Position numbers and translations under genes: made by a program
Shown: positions 9,101 to 13,270 of the stretch, piece by piece
Layout: each line of letters opens with the position of its first letter
Numbering within the stretch: the first letter of the stretch is position 1
NCBI GenBank assembly: GCA_910586715.1
Contig: CAJUJG010000067.1
Span: 224-13,568 of the forward strand
Direction: 5' to 3'
DNA: 13,345 nt
Origin: an uncultured Lachnospiraceae bacterium
GTDB lineage: Bacteria; Bacillota; Clostridia; Lachnospirales; Lachnospiraceae
The notes under the pieces: model-generated
The model's input: the letters and a program-made list of their open reading frames with translations, nothing else
Told to the model about the DNA's origin: nothing
Database searches by the model: none

Positions 9101-11354
9101 CTGTGTTCTCTGCCTTAACATTCGTTTTGCCATTAAACTCAGCCACGATTGCATCTGTATTAATCACGACCTCTTTTGCTGATGTAATACTTGCTATCTT
9201 CGCATTTTCATCAATTGTTTTTTCATCCACCTTAACAAGATGATTTCGATCTGCCGAATCCGTAGAAAGTTCTGTAATATCTACTGTATTAGAAGCTCCA
9301 CCAAATTGATTGAATATCGTTTTCTTTCCAGTAAACACTACTCTATATTCATACTCGTGATCATCATCTTTCAGAATGAGTCTGCCTTTATCACCTGCAT
9401 CAAAAAGAGCATTATTCGCATTAATAGCATTCTTCCACTCTCTATCCTTTTCTTCTACTGCAGTACCTTTCACTTTTGAAATACTACGCTGAAGTTTGAA
9501 TACCGGTTTATAGTATGATGTCGCTGGCGACGCTGCATCCCCTGCGTATCCTGTACCGAAGAAGCTGTCTGTCTTGATATCGCTTGCAGCATCTACTACA
9601 CCCTCCGCATTTACTGTGCTGACTTTATATTCTATCTGTGTCAGAACTTTTGCAATATCATCTGCATCCATTCCCTCATAGAACATTTTGCCAAGAGCTG
9701 CTTCGTCCTGCGCTATTGTGATAACTACAGGTGCCGGCTCTAATGTAAATGTTACAGGTTCACTTACTGACTGTTCGTAAGCATTCAGCTCATCACCTGC
9801 ATATTTCCAGATCGCATAGTAATCTCCTGCATCAGTGGGGGCTGTGTCAAGTTTTATATATCTCCAATCCTTTTGACTTGCATACATTACCGCCGTATCA
9901 GTAATAACATCATTACCTGTCCATGCATTAGGATTCTGCTCACGCCTATACCAGCCTAACTCTGCGATTGGCATCGATGCATCTGTTGACGTAAGTTCCT
10001 TTATATCCTCACCTGTTGTCCCGTCAACAACAAACACTTTAGCGTCACCCTTGAATACTGCCGGATCCGCCGGATTGCCATCATATACCTTTGTGTATGA
10101 CTTCTGATCGAGATTAACCTCCACCCTTGTTTCCTGGAGATTTCCAACTGTCACATTGTATGCATCGTCTACTGCCACACTATAGCAGGACTCATCTTTC
10201 ATCTCAACAGTGATATGAACAATGTAATCCTTTCTAGCGCTAAGCACAGTTTCAGCCGGAAGAGGTGCATCCTCTCCTGCATTGGACTCATGTACATTTA
10301 CCGTGAAAGATTTTACGGCATCCTTATTTACAACTAATGGTGTTTCACCTGCCGGATTATTGCTGTATCTCAGCTCATACTTACTTGTTATATCTTTTGT
10401 AAACTCTTCTACTGTCGTTCCTGGTTTGACAAAAATCTTACCGTTTTGAGTAACACCACTCAAGTCTAGCACAAGCGAAGCCTGCTCAATCTTTACGTAT
10501 ACCTTCGTTGTCGTTTCCTTGCAAAGTTTGTCAATTGCAGGAAGTTTAATAGTCAATTCGTAGTTACCTACTTTGGCAGGCGCTCCCGAAACACTTTCCG
10601 TATATGCGCCATCCTTTTCAGCCTTCCACTCAAACTCAAAACGTTCCGCGATAGATTTATCCAAGTTATCTTTGTCAACGCTTTCATTGTCTACAAATAC
10701 TTTAATGTACGGTTTCAGCGCCTCAATAAAATTGCCACACTGACTTGGGTCTGTATACTCTGTACTGAATTTATGTGCTTCGCCTTCTCCTTCAAGTATG
10801 TGCGTAAATCCGTTAACTTTGTCAACCTTCACATCTTCGTTATTGGCATTTTTAAAAAGTCTGATTTCTGTCTCATACTTCTTGTTGACAGTTTCCTCAG
10901 CGTCCACTTCCTTCTGCTCGATCTCTTCTCGCTCATCCTCGTGTTCGCTTCCGCTTGACTCCTCGCTTGTTGACGGCGTTTCACTTTCGCTTCCTGACTC
11001 GCTCGACTCCTCGCTTGTTGACGGCGTTTCACTCCCGCTCGGCGTTGATGCTTCGCTTTCGCTTCCTGACTCGCTTCCGCTTGCCTCCTCGCTTGTTGGC
11101 GCTTCCTCGCTTTCGCTTCCTGACTCGCTTCCGCTTGCCTCCTCGCTCAACCTCTCCTCTGTTGATGCTGCTTCCGCCGACTCTTCGCTTCCGCTTCTTT
11201 CCTCTCCTCCTTCCTCGCTTTGTCTTTCTGTCTCCGTCATTTGTTCAGCTCCGCTGCTCTCCGTTGCCATCGCTGTCGCTGGCAGTGATTCAAACATCAT
11301 CGCCACGCTCAGTATGAATGGCAGCGCTCGCTTAAACAATTTCCGTTTAAACAT
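135..11354 (-). CDS. Giant secreted multidomain surface protein (Ig-like/MBG and PPC-like repeats)
   Basis: This 3739-residue open frame encodes an exported protein, probably an extracellular adhesin or structural fibre; that function is inferred. Residues 1-30 form a signal peptide: basic MFKRKLFKR, a hydrophobic core and a likely cleavage after ATAMA. Residues 31 to about 150 are a Ser/Glu/Gly/Pro-rich linker with in-frame repeats. Residues about 150-1490 hold beta-rich MBG/YDG-like modules, with KVYDGN near 424 and KFYDGT near 1066. Bacterial Ig-like (Big_2) modules lie near 1500-1610 (KKMAVGETQQ) and 2235-2320 (SSNTKVATI, AGETTITV), with an FN3-like module at about 2050-2190. Residues about 2330-3739 carry around 13 PPC-like modules marked by FTAP-x-x-(A/G)-x-Y-x-F and then L-x-AG-(D/E)-x-V. 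I see no LPXTG motif, SLH repeats, dockerin, membrane helix or catalytic domain; the end is a charged KDKKETTK. Cysteines are very few (about five). The start is supported by AGGGGGA nine nt upstream and by the signal peptide. The gene appears monocistronic, with its own terminator. Confidence 0.95.
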   Translation of the reverse strand: MFKRKLFKRALPFILSVAMMFESLPATAMATESSGAEQMTETERQSEEGGEERSGSEESAEAASTEERLSEEASGSESGSESEEAPTSEEASGSESGSESEASTPSGSETPSTSEESSESGSESETPSTSEESSGSEHEDEREEIEQKEVDAEETVNKKYETEIRLFKNANNEDVKVDKVNGFTHILEGEGEAHKFSTEYTDPSQCGNFIEALKPYIKVFVDNESVDKDNLDKSIAERFEFEWKAEKDGAYTESVSGAPAKVGNYELTIKLPAIDKLCKETTTKVYVKIEQASLVLDLSGVTQNGKIFVKPGTTVEEFTKDITSKYELRYSNNPAGETPLVVNKDAVKSFTVNVHESNAGEDAPLPAETVLSARKDYIVHITVEMKDESCYSVAVDDAYNVTVGNLQETRVEVNLDQKSYTKVYDGNPADPAVFKGDAKVFVVDGTTGEDIKELTSTDASMPIAELGWYRREQNPNAWTGNDVITDTAVMYASQKDWRYIKLDTAPTDAGDYYAIWKYAGDELNAYEQSVSEPVTFTLEPAPVVITIAQDEAALGKMFYEGMDADDIAKVLTQIEYKVSTVNAEGVVDAASDIKTDSFFGTGYAGDAASPATSYYKPVFKLQRSISKVKGTAVEEKDREWKNAINANNALFDAGDKGRLILKDDDHEYEYRVVFTGKKTIFNQFGGASNTVDITELSTDSADRNHLVKVDEKTIDENAKIASITSAKEVVINTDAIVAEFNGKTNVKAENTGDGSLENPAVKIYDENALFADRASYKKATVSEKGTNASVSGKLTYRWGKASLKDYEDYLEKTQDEKDSIVFTDRYVTPLRNGMGSTDDEGVFVDTVDANQLYELTINFEDETSTYRPEEKKVYFKVEAQQIVIVPNTQVAQDGQNIANWLGGTAGNAGLDKSLYKVYKLPYNDRKEFDATTDKSGLEIVLRENKDWDPVQPDPNNQNTVGGYDLPGIYFRVMNLEKDAAGADIKDSYVDTKHDVFNHKADDKTTFTYGVTARYEGSNYTSIDKVNSVGGVTKYHDQPTEITFLGNAVLYPSINKDVINKLTKFYDGTALTQADIEGLVTLYSDKEKTKPVTDMLNTSSEYDPEKVNVYWQKNNKRYTTENVVWGGDYTLVLRFKGNEKYKPLTIEGNENTGESYEEWHVYNGTDGNDEYKFSIKRRKLTITPELKAESDIKAGDVVESLLLKQLTVGGDVLEQDKAYFEYKELEKGALEKYAYIYADTHTVRTEKDQNGNDVAVPVYEWREYNALDEEQYNIGKDGGYPAFNAYPGFTFQIDDKSAIVNANEQYLRFNRKYTVNFANSNIKLIAPLADSYEVTFLSASRNVLNRGQGHVSKANYQANKQWNDKVDVNVELRYEYDGKNYSIRPLEAVPYVYDNININGTDFTGNLIAYRIYAPNEFEGDVKGAGFNFTSFIYEKAIREAGGELVADWTEDKNVNRHYIEVLFPVTEDNKERAFDITWEDGYTDTFKLVNVELEANLQRAVAPKSISFNTVQKKMAVGETQQLNVKITKAQLSDVIKIQYRIAGTENQTKNEFISIDPDTGVVTALHTAKKATTQIEAYPVYVDPSDGRTKAITGKGVKTAKTKITVTNVAVPSIKKVVTKDVTADVWYKDPGNGYRREFYVVEKDKSAAKKFKAADFESMISSVQNGRYKDAGFALTPIYSYGSNDYDDTAKLMIREIGDRDGRGTEAINEQLTPGKTYVVYVRNVSSERTLDDGSKVDFTYNGAVKSFVATKSQLQELNPYFKVNEDNTPVAKSAVKYLVTGYNADGTEIYNVNGNDYQIDLTAKTAQLSVNGLFWDMEGGNDAAELPDMRRLELPIAKKSIYLNPKLTYGVFDEESGIALEKGKWVFTGTKSKYATISNKGKLSLKGVGADGSQMVYVQVLSDNGLTTAVRLTIKSEITSVAGKKAKLTVGQTKPLADFLQYKNGKKKVANYNSTGIIITEETIKAAEAAGYKIEDGYERYALVNGLPHDIYLDQGWNEHPDRHYWYITAVAPNKKAFTLNFTDRTPDGTEIAVTKPVTLTSAAIQPVKNLKTAYVDDKNITINFKYTGTPDGYEIALMDARKNIIEKRYIGGDEYDVVKKDAPSYLQNYQNWRVNTGAADLAGRGYENFARDLVYFEKTKTFAYTFSSEKILRLSSYTVSVTPVYENQRPKTVSKKVKTTNIPAARYANVAAVPGDGNTGMDLTYAVGGTPKTNNGSIVKGEVSLYVNPYFQAGNVYTLRAGGSVNGVFDVNDDAKHRVTDTLTWKSSNTKVATIKANTGKYTATFRPLKAGETTITVTSKITKKVISRFTVRVKAIGNGDGFGGNYEPAGDDAFFGTFLAQWDPFYEGRLDVLSVNNPLTLSMQAYDRAWVSFTAPTFGQYTFNSDSGTVVGVYDAKNGTVINNMNPFLEAGQKVYLKVETTKGGAITLTANSTSFSRMTEQNNTLENAIAVKADEWIAFTAPEDNYYAFATDDTVTCNIKAIRKDNKAMTTGVDTSATVDVTDGKDTKTYKAWAVGLKAGETVFIYVDKASKLWVDYRKTDDKTTLEIDASGKKNTVPVELSKDSRQTFVKFTAPLTARYDFKVAFDKNVIVKLIAADGKSGQTLSDGDKKVVSGIAQLNADGKEEEKRPEATASVYMKAGETVMFSFAPNETLDASDKDKAFKKFEEDKDGNPVLDDDGKQKFSYITLKAEVSVTTPNIDELKLNTEATVAKADKDTNVATVASYKFVIPANANAKYLISNGGAALKFFDIKGRELTVGNSITVDADSKVSDITTVNNDDKVINPLKAGDTILIEATNTDTENEKKIKISELKVTNLEDGKSVDVTVSNNDVNNEFWFTFTAPADGVYDFKLTAEEKKDNVPSHNPSGFLGSKLFVVDKNTFGSAKSRKMKANEIAVIKMTVASLDGYDEKETTKITVSAVARPVTDLKLGDNSIAEIAKVNGEAYYRYKVEETDTYIFTWKADKDVDAIVSAEVNGKAISLSGTKLNAGNVVDITVKATTDKAKGTLNVAKESVTELKSGADAVKFEAKEDEVKDGAVKTIKYIFTAEDRADGTEYAIITTLDKDVATPEIEYQYNNDEASGTKAVTDIPGAQKFELRKGETITITLTAKAATSGTIKIQPTTPKEATPFTGETKVKVIKGSNAFYSYVVPEYGRYNFELIPEKDNHVDFDSEERQGDGFTYTSRIGVYKNNHAYFTEGNILNKGDIVYFVVVSTATGDDELKEQSATLKMEKIKPTALEADKGVDVTIAKDKYAYYEFTAPEHARYNFNSMEAAKDNDGNTKNVGSVYGVYDDKTNRYLGDEKITLDKGDKVFIKLTAYVDDVSFKYTVVKTPINPLVLDKDVSATIKKEETAKGVTFGYKVDNVGMYAFQVTGEKLNVSVSGNGITTEKHNDETEKGRYIVQQINKTDKWVELTVTTSETEKDTSVSVKVVKVEPIVLEADKAEVSKDIAKGECVFVQFVPTVSARYSLTTGNDNVTTTELRDKVLKKDAATYGEKNLIKLAVPSTSENKSEKVSLKVTTVKPEKEITKSESIKKSAVDVNAVWYTFKASKNAKYDFMLTNGKDKEEKVPYADKLEKFKDIRDEKAEKSLASEYMKAGDTILIRVDLKDFAKDTELLLEVTENEVEDFKEVSFTETSGLDKSEKFTAKKDETYTVTIVDKKNVKNATVTKTVTYKDKDGVKQPIEGKNTYRIDPAFTADTDVTVEFTLDKPSDADFYIFIEKDKKETTK
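10957..11033 (-). repeat. 29-nt in-frame direct repeat in the Ser/Glu linker
   Basis: Positions 10957-10985 and 11005-11033 are identical over 29 nt. The offset is 48 nt, exactly 16 codons. The repeats encode two tandem copies of a SETPSTSEES-type unit in the linker just after the signal peptide. Because the offset is a multiple of three, gain or loss of a unit by slippage or recombination would change linker length without breaking the frame. Confidence 0.9.
11053..11147 (-). repeat. 41-nt in-frame direct repeat in the Ser/Glu linker
   Basis: Positions 11053-11093 and 11107-11147 are identical over 41 nt with an offset of 54 nt (18 codons). Both copies encode SEEASGSESGSESE. The perfect DNA identity, compared with the strongly diverged modules of the rest of the protein, indicates a recent duplication or ongoing homogenisation. 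The linker may therefore vary in length between strains. Confidence 0.9.
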
Positions 11355-11363
11355 TTTTCATAG

Positions 11364-11370
11364 TCCCCCT
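11364..11370 (-). promoter_or_regulatory. Ribosome binding site of the giant gene
   Basis: The minus strand reads AGGGGGA, followed after nine bases by the ATG at 11354. This selects that ATG as the start. The ATG six bases further upstream, in another frame, would give only four codons (MKNV) before a stop. Confidence 0.75.
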
Positions 11371-11385
11371 TTTTCCTTTTTGGGC

Positions 11386-11409
11386 GTACAGAGTCTTTTC
11401 GCTCTGCAC
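11386..11409 (-). promoter_or_regulatory. Leader hairpin upstream of the giant gene's RBS
   Basis: On the minus strand GTGCAGAG pairs with CTCTGTAC, an 8-bp stem with one G-U pair, around the loop CGAAAAGA. It ends about 15 nt before the Shine-Dalgarno sequence. No U-tract follows directly, so it is not a classical terminator. It may stabilise the leader or influence initiation; its function is inferred. Confidence 0.45.
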
Positions 11410-11484
11410 TTCTTCTTCCTGGTTCCTACTGCCTGGGCTTTTTCTGTCTCGGGTTCTTCTTGCCTTTCCCAGCGCCATAGAGTC

Positions 11485-11513
11485 ATTATACTGTATTCTT
11501 TCTATTTTTGGAA
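11485..11513 (-). promoter_or_regulatory. Candidate sigma-A promoter of the giant gene
   Basis: A perfect TATAAT (-10) lies on the minus strand at 11490-11485, with TTCCAA as a weak -35 (3 of 6 consensus bases) 17 nt upstream at 11513-11508. Transcription would start near 11478, giving a leader of about 125 nt. The -10 context GTATAATGA is the same as that of the Rpn promoter. The weak -35 suggests either low activity or help from an activator. Confidence 0.5.
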
Positions 11514-11707
11514 CCTTTTTCTCTCTTTTTTTTATTTTTATTTCCACAATTTTTTCTTCCATTCTTCCATTTTTATTGTCATCTTTTTGTCTGTTACTTC
11601 CTTTTGCTCTCTTTTTGTGCATTTTTTGTTTGCCTTCGGCTTTTTGTATGTTTTTTTCTGATATTTTTGTGCATCTTGTGCCCCGCTTTTCCTTCGGCTC
11701 GGAAAAG

Positions 11708-11898
11708 CTCCTCTTCCTTCCCTTCCCTTCCTTTCCTCTTTCCTTCTTCCTTCTTCTTCCTTCTTCTTCCTTCCCTCTCTCTTTTCTCTCTCTTCCTTCT
11801 TTTCCTCTTTTCCTTCCTTTCTTTTCCTTTCTTTTCCTTTTTCCTTCTCTCTCTCTTCCTCTTCTCTTCCTCTTCTCCTTCTCTTCTCCTTCTCTCCT
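11708..11898 (+). repeat. 191-nt uninterrupted polypyrimidine tract (polypurine on minus)
   Basis: Every base from 11708 to 11898 is C or T on the plus strand, so the giant-gene sense strand is pure A/G for 191 nt. The run is built of imperfect short tandem units such as TTCTTCTTCC (twice at 11751-11770) and CTTTTCCTTT (twice at 11821-11840). It lies about 350-545 nt upstream of the giant gene's start and upstream of its candidate promoter. Homopurine-homopyrimidine DNA of this kind can form intramolecular triplexes and expands or contracts by slippage; whether it does so here is unknown. Confidence 0.95.
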
Positions 11899-11935
11899 AG
11901 CTCCTAGCTCCTAGCTCCTAGCTCCTAGCTCCTAG
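11894..11935 (+). repeat. Six perfect tandem copies of the heptamer CTCCTAG
   Basis: CTCCTAG is repeated six times without error over 42 bp, directly abutting the polypyrimidine run. On the minus strand the unit is CTAGGAG, which contains a Shine-Dalgarno-like AGGAG every 7 nt. Perfect short tandem arrays are prone to copy-number change. The array lies between the Rpn terminator and the giant gene, outside any supported gene. Confidence 0.95.
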
Positions 11936-11990
11936 CTCTTTTTGCCTTTTCTTTCCTCTTTTGCCTCTTTAAATATCTTTAAGGTTTAAA

Positions 11991-12019
11991 TTAAAAAATC
12001 CACGGAAATTATCCATGGA
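11991..12019 (-). terminator. Rho-independent terminator of the Rpn gene
   Basis: On the minus strand TCCATGG pairs with CCGTGGA, a 7-bp stem with one T-G wobble and the loop ATAATTT. It is followed at once by a run of T bases and TTAATTT. It starts about 10 nt after the Rpn stop codon. It should isolate the Rpn transcript from the polypurine spacer and the giant gene. Confidence 0.85.
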
Positions 12020-12029
12020 CTTATTTTTG

Positions 12030-12866
12030 CTATTCCTTATACCGATATACTGCGCCTATGATATCATCTATCAACTCCTCCTCTACACTTGGATATTTTT
12101 CCTTTATAACTTCCTTCGCTATGGATATATCCTGATTAAATTTATTATAAATTTCCGCTATATTTTTTATCCCTTTCTTTTCTTCTTCTATTCTTGTCTC
12201 TTTTCTTGCCTCCATTCTTTCTTCTGCTACATACTGTTCGAACAATGTCGCCATAATCTTTACTCCTTTCCCTTCATATTTATAATAGTCTACTCTGTCA
12301 CATAATTTTTTAAATTTGGGATGAACGCCCTCGCTCTTTTTGAAGTACTGCATCAGCTCCGCAATTGTTGTCTCATCGTCTACCTCTGTATTCGCATAGA
12401 TCTCATGCACTCCGTTCTCGACAACATCCCCCGTCTCGCGTATCACCCTGTCTATATGGTAGATCGTTCTTCCTTTTCCAAATACATCAAACTTTGATAT
12501 AAATACCATATATACATCCGGCAGCGCTTTATACTTTATTCCCTTCTCTGTAAACAGCGTATCTATGTTTGATTGATTAAAACGCACCCGCTTCTGATGA
12601 TTGTCATCGTCTGCCTTTTGTACTTCTATATTTGCCGCCGATCCATCTTCCAATTCACACAGCGCGTCCAGTATCACGGAATGCGCGCCGTTATTTCGCA
12701 GAAATCGCTGTACCTGGCACTGTACTACTTTTAATTGCGGCATCTCCAATAGGATTCGCAGTATTTCTTCACATACTTCCGGATCCTCTGCAATCTTATG
12801 AAAAAAGATGTCATCTACTACATTGAGGCTCTGGATGAGCGCCGCTTGTTCTGCTGGTGTCTTCAT
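12030..12866 (-). CDS. Rpn family recombination-promoting nuclease / putative transposase (PD-(D/E)XK)
   Basis: The 278-residue protein matches the Rpn/PD-(D/E)XK transposase family (PDDEXK_2 type) in architecture. The N-terminal part is FFHKIAEDPEVCEEILRILL. The catalytic core has a hydrophobic-Asp strand (VILDALCE, D67) and the strand NIEVQK with E81-x-Q83, the ExQ form usual for this family. A conserved helical part includes HPKFKKLCDRVDYYK (182-196), followed by a Glu/Arg/Lys-rich coiled segment (about 213-235) and a C-terminal helical tail. Family members such as E. coli RpnA are DNA endonucleases that promote RecA-independent recombination; many are multicopy. The core residues and frame appear intact, so activity is plausible. 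The start is supported by GGAG seven nt upstream. The gene has its own promoter and terminator. A deleted relative lies at 15-68. No terminal inverted repeats of a classical insertion sequence were seen around it. Confidence 0.93.
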   Translation of the reverse strand: MKTPAEQAALIQSLNVVDDIFFHKIAEDPEVCEEILRILLEMPQLKVVQCQVQRFLRNNGAHSVILDALCELEDGSAANIEVQKADDDNHQKRVRFNQSNIDTLFTEKGIKYKALPDVYMVFISKFDVFGKGRTIYHIDRVIRETGDVVENGVHEIYANTEVDDETTIAELMQYFKKSEGVHPKFKKLCDRVDYYKYEGKGVKIMATLFEQYVAEERMEARKETRIEEEKKGIKNIAEIYNKFNQDISIAKEVIKEKYPSVEEELIDDIIGAVYRYKE

Positions 12867-12873
12867 AGTGTTT

Positions 12874-12882
12874 CTCCATCCT
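12874..12882 (-). promoter_or_regulatory. Ribosome binding site of the Rpn gene
   Basis: The minus strand reads AGGATGGAG and then seven bases before the ATG at 12866. The ATG inside this motif is in another frame, so the MKTPAEQ start is preferred. Confidence 0.7.
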
Positions 12883-12939
12883 GTCTATATATTTAAGAAT
12901 TTTATCATTTCGATATCAATGTATTATTAATGTATTTTC

Positions 12940-12968
12940 ATTATACAGTTTCTCTATTATTTTCACAA
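12940..12968 (-). promoter_or_regulatory. Sigma-A promoter of the Rpn gene
   Basis: TTGTGA at 12968-12963 and a perfect TATAAT at 12945-12940 are separated by exactly 17 nt on the minus strand. The predicted start near 12933 gives a leader of about 65 nt. The region is AT-rich, and this promoter is back-to-back with that of the plus-strand small gene, about 75-100 nt away. Confidence 0.7.
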
Positions 12969-13039
12969 GACAAAGTTGAATAAGATGTTATATATACTTA
13001 TCACACAACAGCAACATGCCTTGATAATTGAATAAAGGC

Positions 13040-13068
13040 TTTACACTCTTCTGCAAAACCGCTATAAT
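13040..13068 (+). promoter_or_regulatory. Strong sigma-A promoter of the small plus-strand gene
   Basis: TTTACA (5 of 6 consensus) at 13040-13045 and a perfect TATAAT at 13063-13068 are spaced by 17 nt. The predicted start near 13075 lies about 40 nt before the ATG at 13115. This is the best-matching promoter in the window and the main support that the short downstream ORF is a real gene. Confidence 0.8.
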
Positions 13069-13100
13069 AATTGTAACAAATAACAACGGTATCAATTAAA

Positions 13101-13114
13101 AAGGCGGTGGAAGG
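13101..13114 (+). promoter_or_regulatory. Ribosome binding region of the 51-codon gene
   Basis: The purine-rich AAGGCGGTGGAAGG runs directly up to the ATG at 13115. GGCGGTGG is spaced about 4 nt from that ATG, while GGAAGG would suit the later in-frame ATGs at 13127 or 13133. The start is therefore uncertain by up to six codons. Confidence 0.6.
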
Positions 13115-13270
13115 ATGGTAGCAGATATGGGAATGACAAATAAACAATTTCAAGGTTTTATCCGACTTGCTTTAGAACTCCTTGAAAAGGCATTACAAAA
13201 ATCACCTGATAATGAAGATCTGAGAAAAGTAAGGGATATCTTTCAATCAATGTTAGAGGATGGTAATTAA
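13115..13270 (+). CDS. Small helical protein of unknown function, 51 residues
   Basis: The ORF encodes 51 residues beginning MVADMGMTNKQFQGFIRL and ending SMLEDGN. I do not recognise a named family. The sequence predicts two amphipathic helices, roughly residues 9-29 (KQFQGFIRLALELLEKALQK) and 33-48 (NEDLRKVRDIFQSMLE), joined by a short SPDN turn. There is no signal peptide, membrane segment or cysteine. It is cytoplasmic by inference. Small soluble two-helix proteins of this size can be regulators, antitoxins or accessory proteins for a following gene, but nothing here chooses between them. A strong promoter and purine-rich leader precede it, which argues that it is expressed. It is transcribed divergently from the Rpn gene. 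Whatever follows on the plus strand lies beyond the window, so an operon partner may be missing from view. The true start could be M5 or M7. Confidence 0.7.
   Translation: MVADMGMTNKQFQGFIRLALELLEKALQKSPDNEDLRKVRDIFQSMLEDGN

Larger units (their letters stand above)
11355..12029. other. 675-nt intergenic spacer with strongly biased composition
   Basis: No gene I can support lies here. On the plus strand it is almost entirely T/C rich. It contains, in minus-strand order, the Rpn terminator, six CTAGGAG heptamers, a 191-nt pure polypurine run, an 8-bp hairpin (11685-11708, GCTTTTCC pairing with GGAAAAGC), an A-rich stretch, a candidate promoter, a leader hairpin and the giant gene's ribosome binding site. 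A minus-strand open frame of 91 codons (11347-11622) is very rich in Lys, Arg and Glu. It looks like a by-product of purine bias, although its end overlaps the giant gene's start codon. Confidence 0.75.

Noticed and set aside
11347..11622. 91-codon minus-strand ORF upstream of the giant gene
   Set aside because: It is Lys/Arg/Glu-rich from base composition, has no Shine-Dalgarno, and the candidate promoter lies inside it. Only its last 43 codons are kept as a low-interest finding.
10798..11661. 287-codon plus-strand open frame antisense to the start of the giant gene
   Set aside because: It is the mirror of the Ser/Glu repeat linker and the purine-rich spacer, where biased composition removes stops. 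It has no ribosome binding site and is a low-complexity Ser/Leu/Phe product.
11685..11708. 8-bp hairpin as a terminator
   Set aside because: The stem GCTTTTCC/GGAAAAGC is good, but no U-tract follows on either strand and no gene ends next to it.
11508..11914. Two overlapping plus-strand Phe/Leu/Ser-rich open frames
   Set aside because: They are translations of the polypyrimidine tract, with no start signals and no resemblance to a real membrane protein beyond composition.
11894..11935. CRISPR array
   Set aside because: The 7-bp units are directly abutting with no spacers. This is a simple tandem repeat and no cas gene is present.
12015..12305. Plus-strand Phe/Tyr-rich open frame at the 3' end of the Rpn gene
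   Set aside because: It is the antisense shadow of the Rpn coiled C-terminus and begins inside the Rpn terminator region.
12030..12866. Rpn gene as a classical insertion sequence
   Set aside because: I found no terminal inverted repeats or target-site duplication around the gene, and it has its own promoter and terminator like a stand-alone gene.
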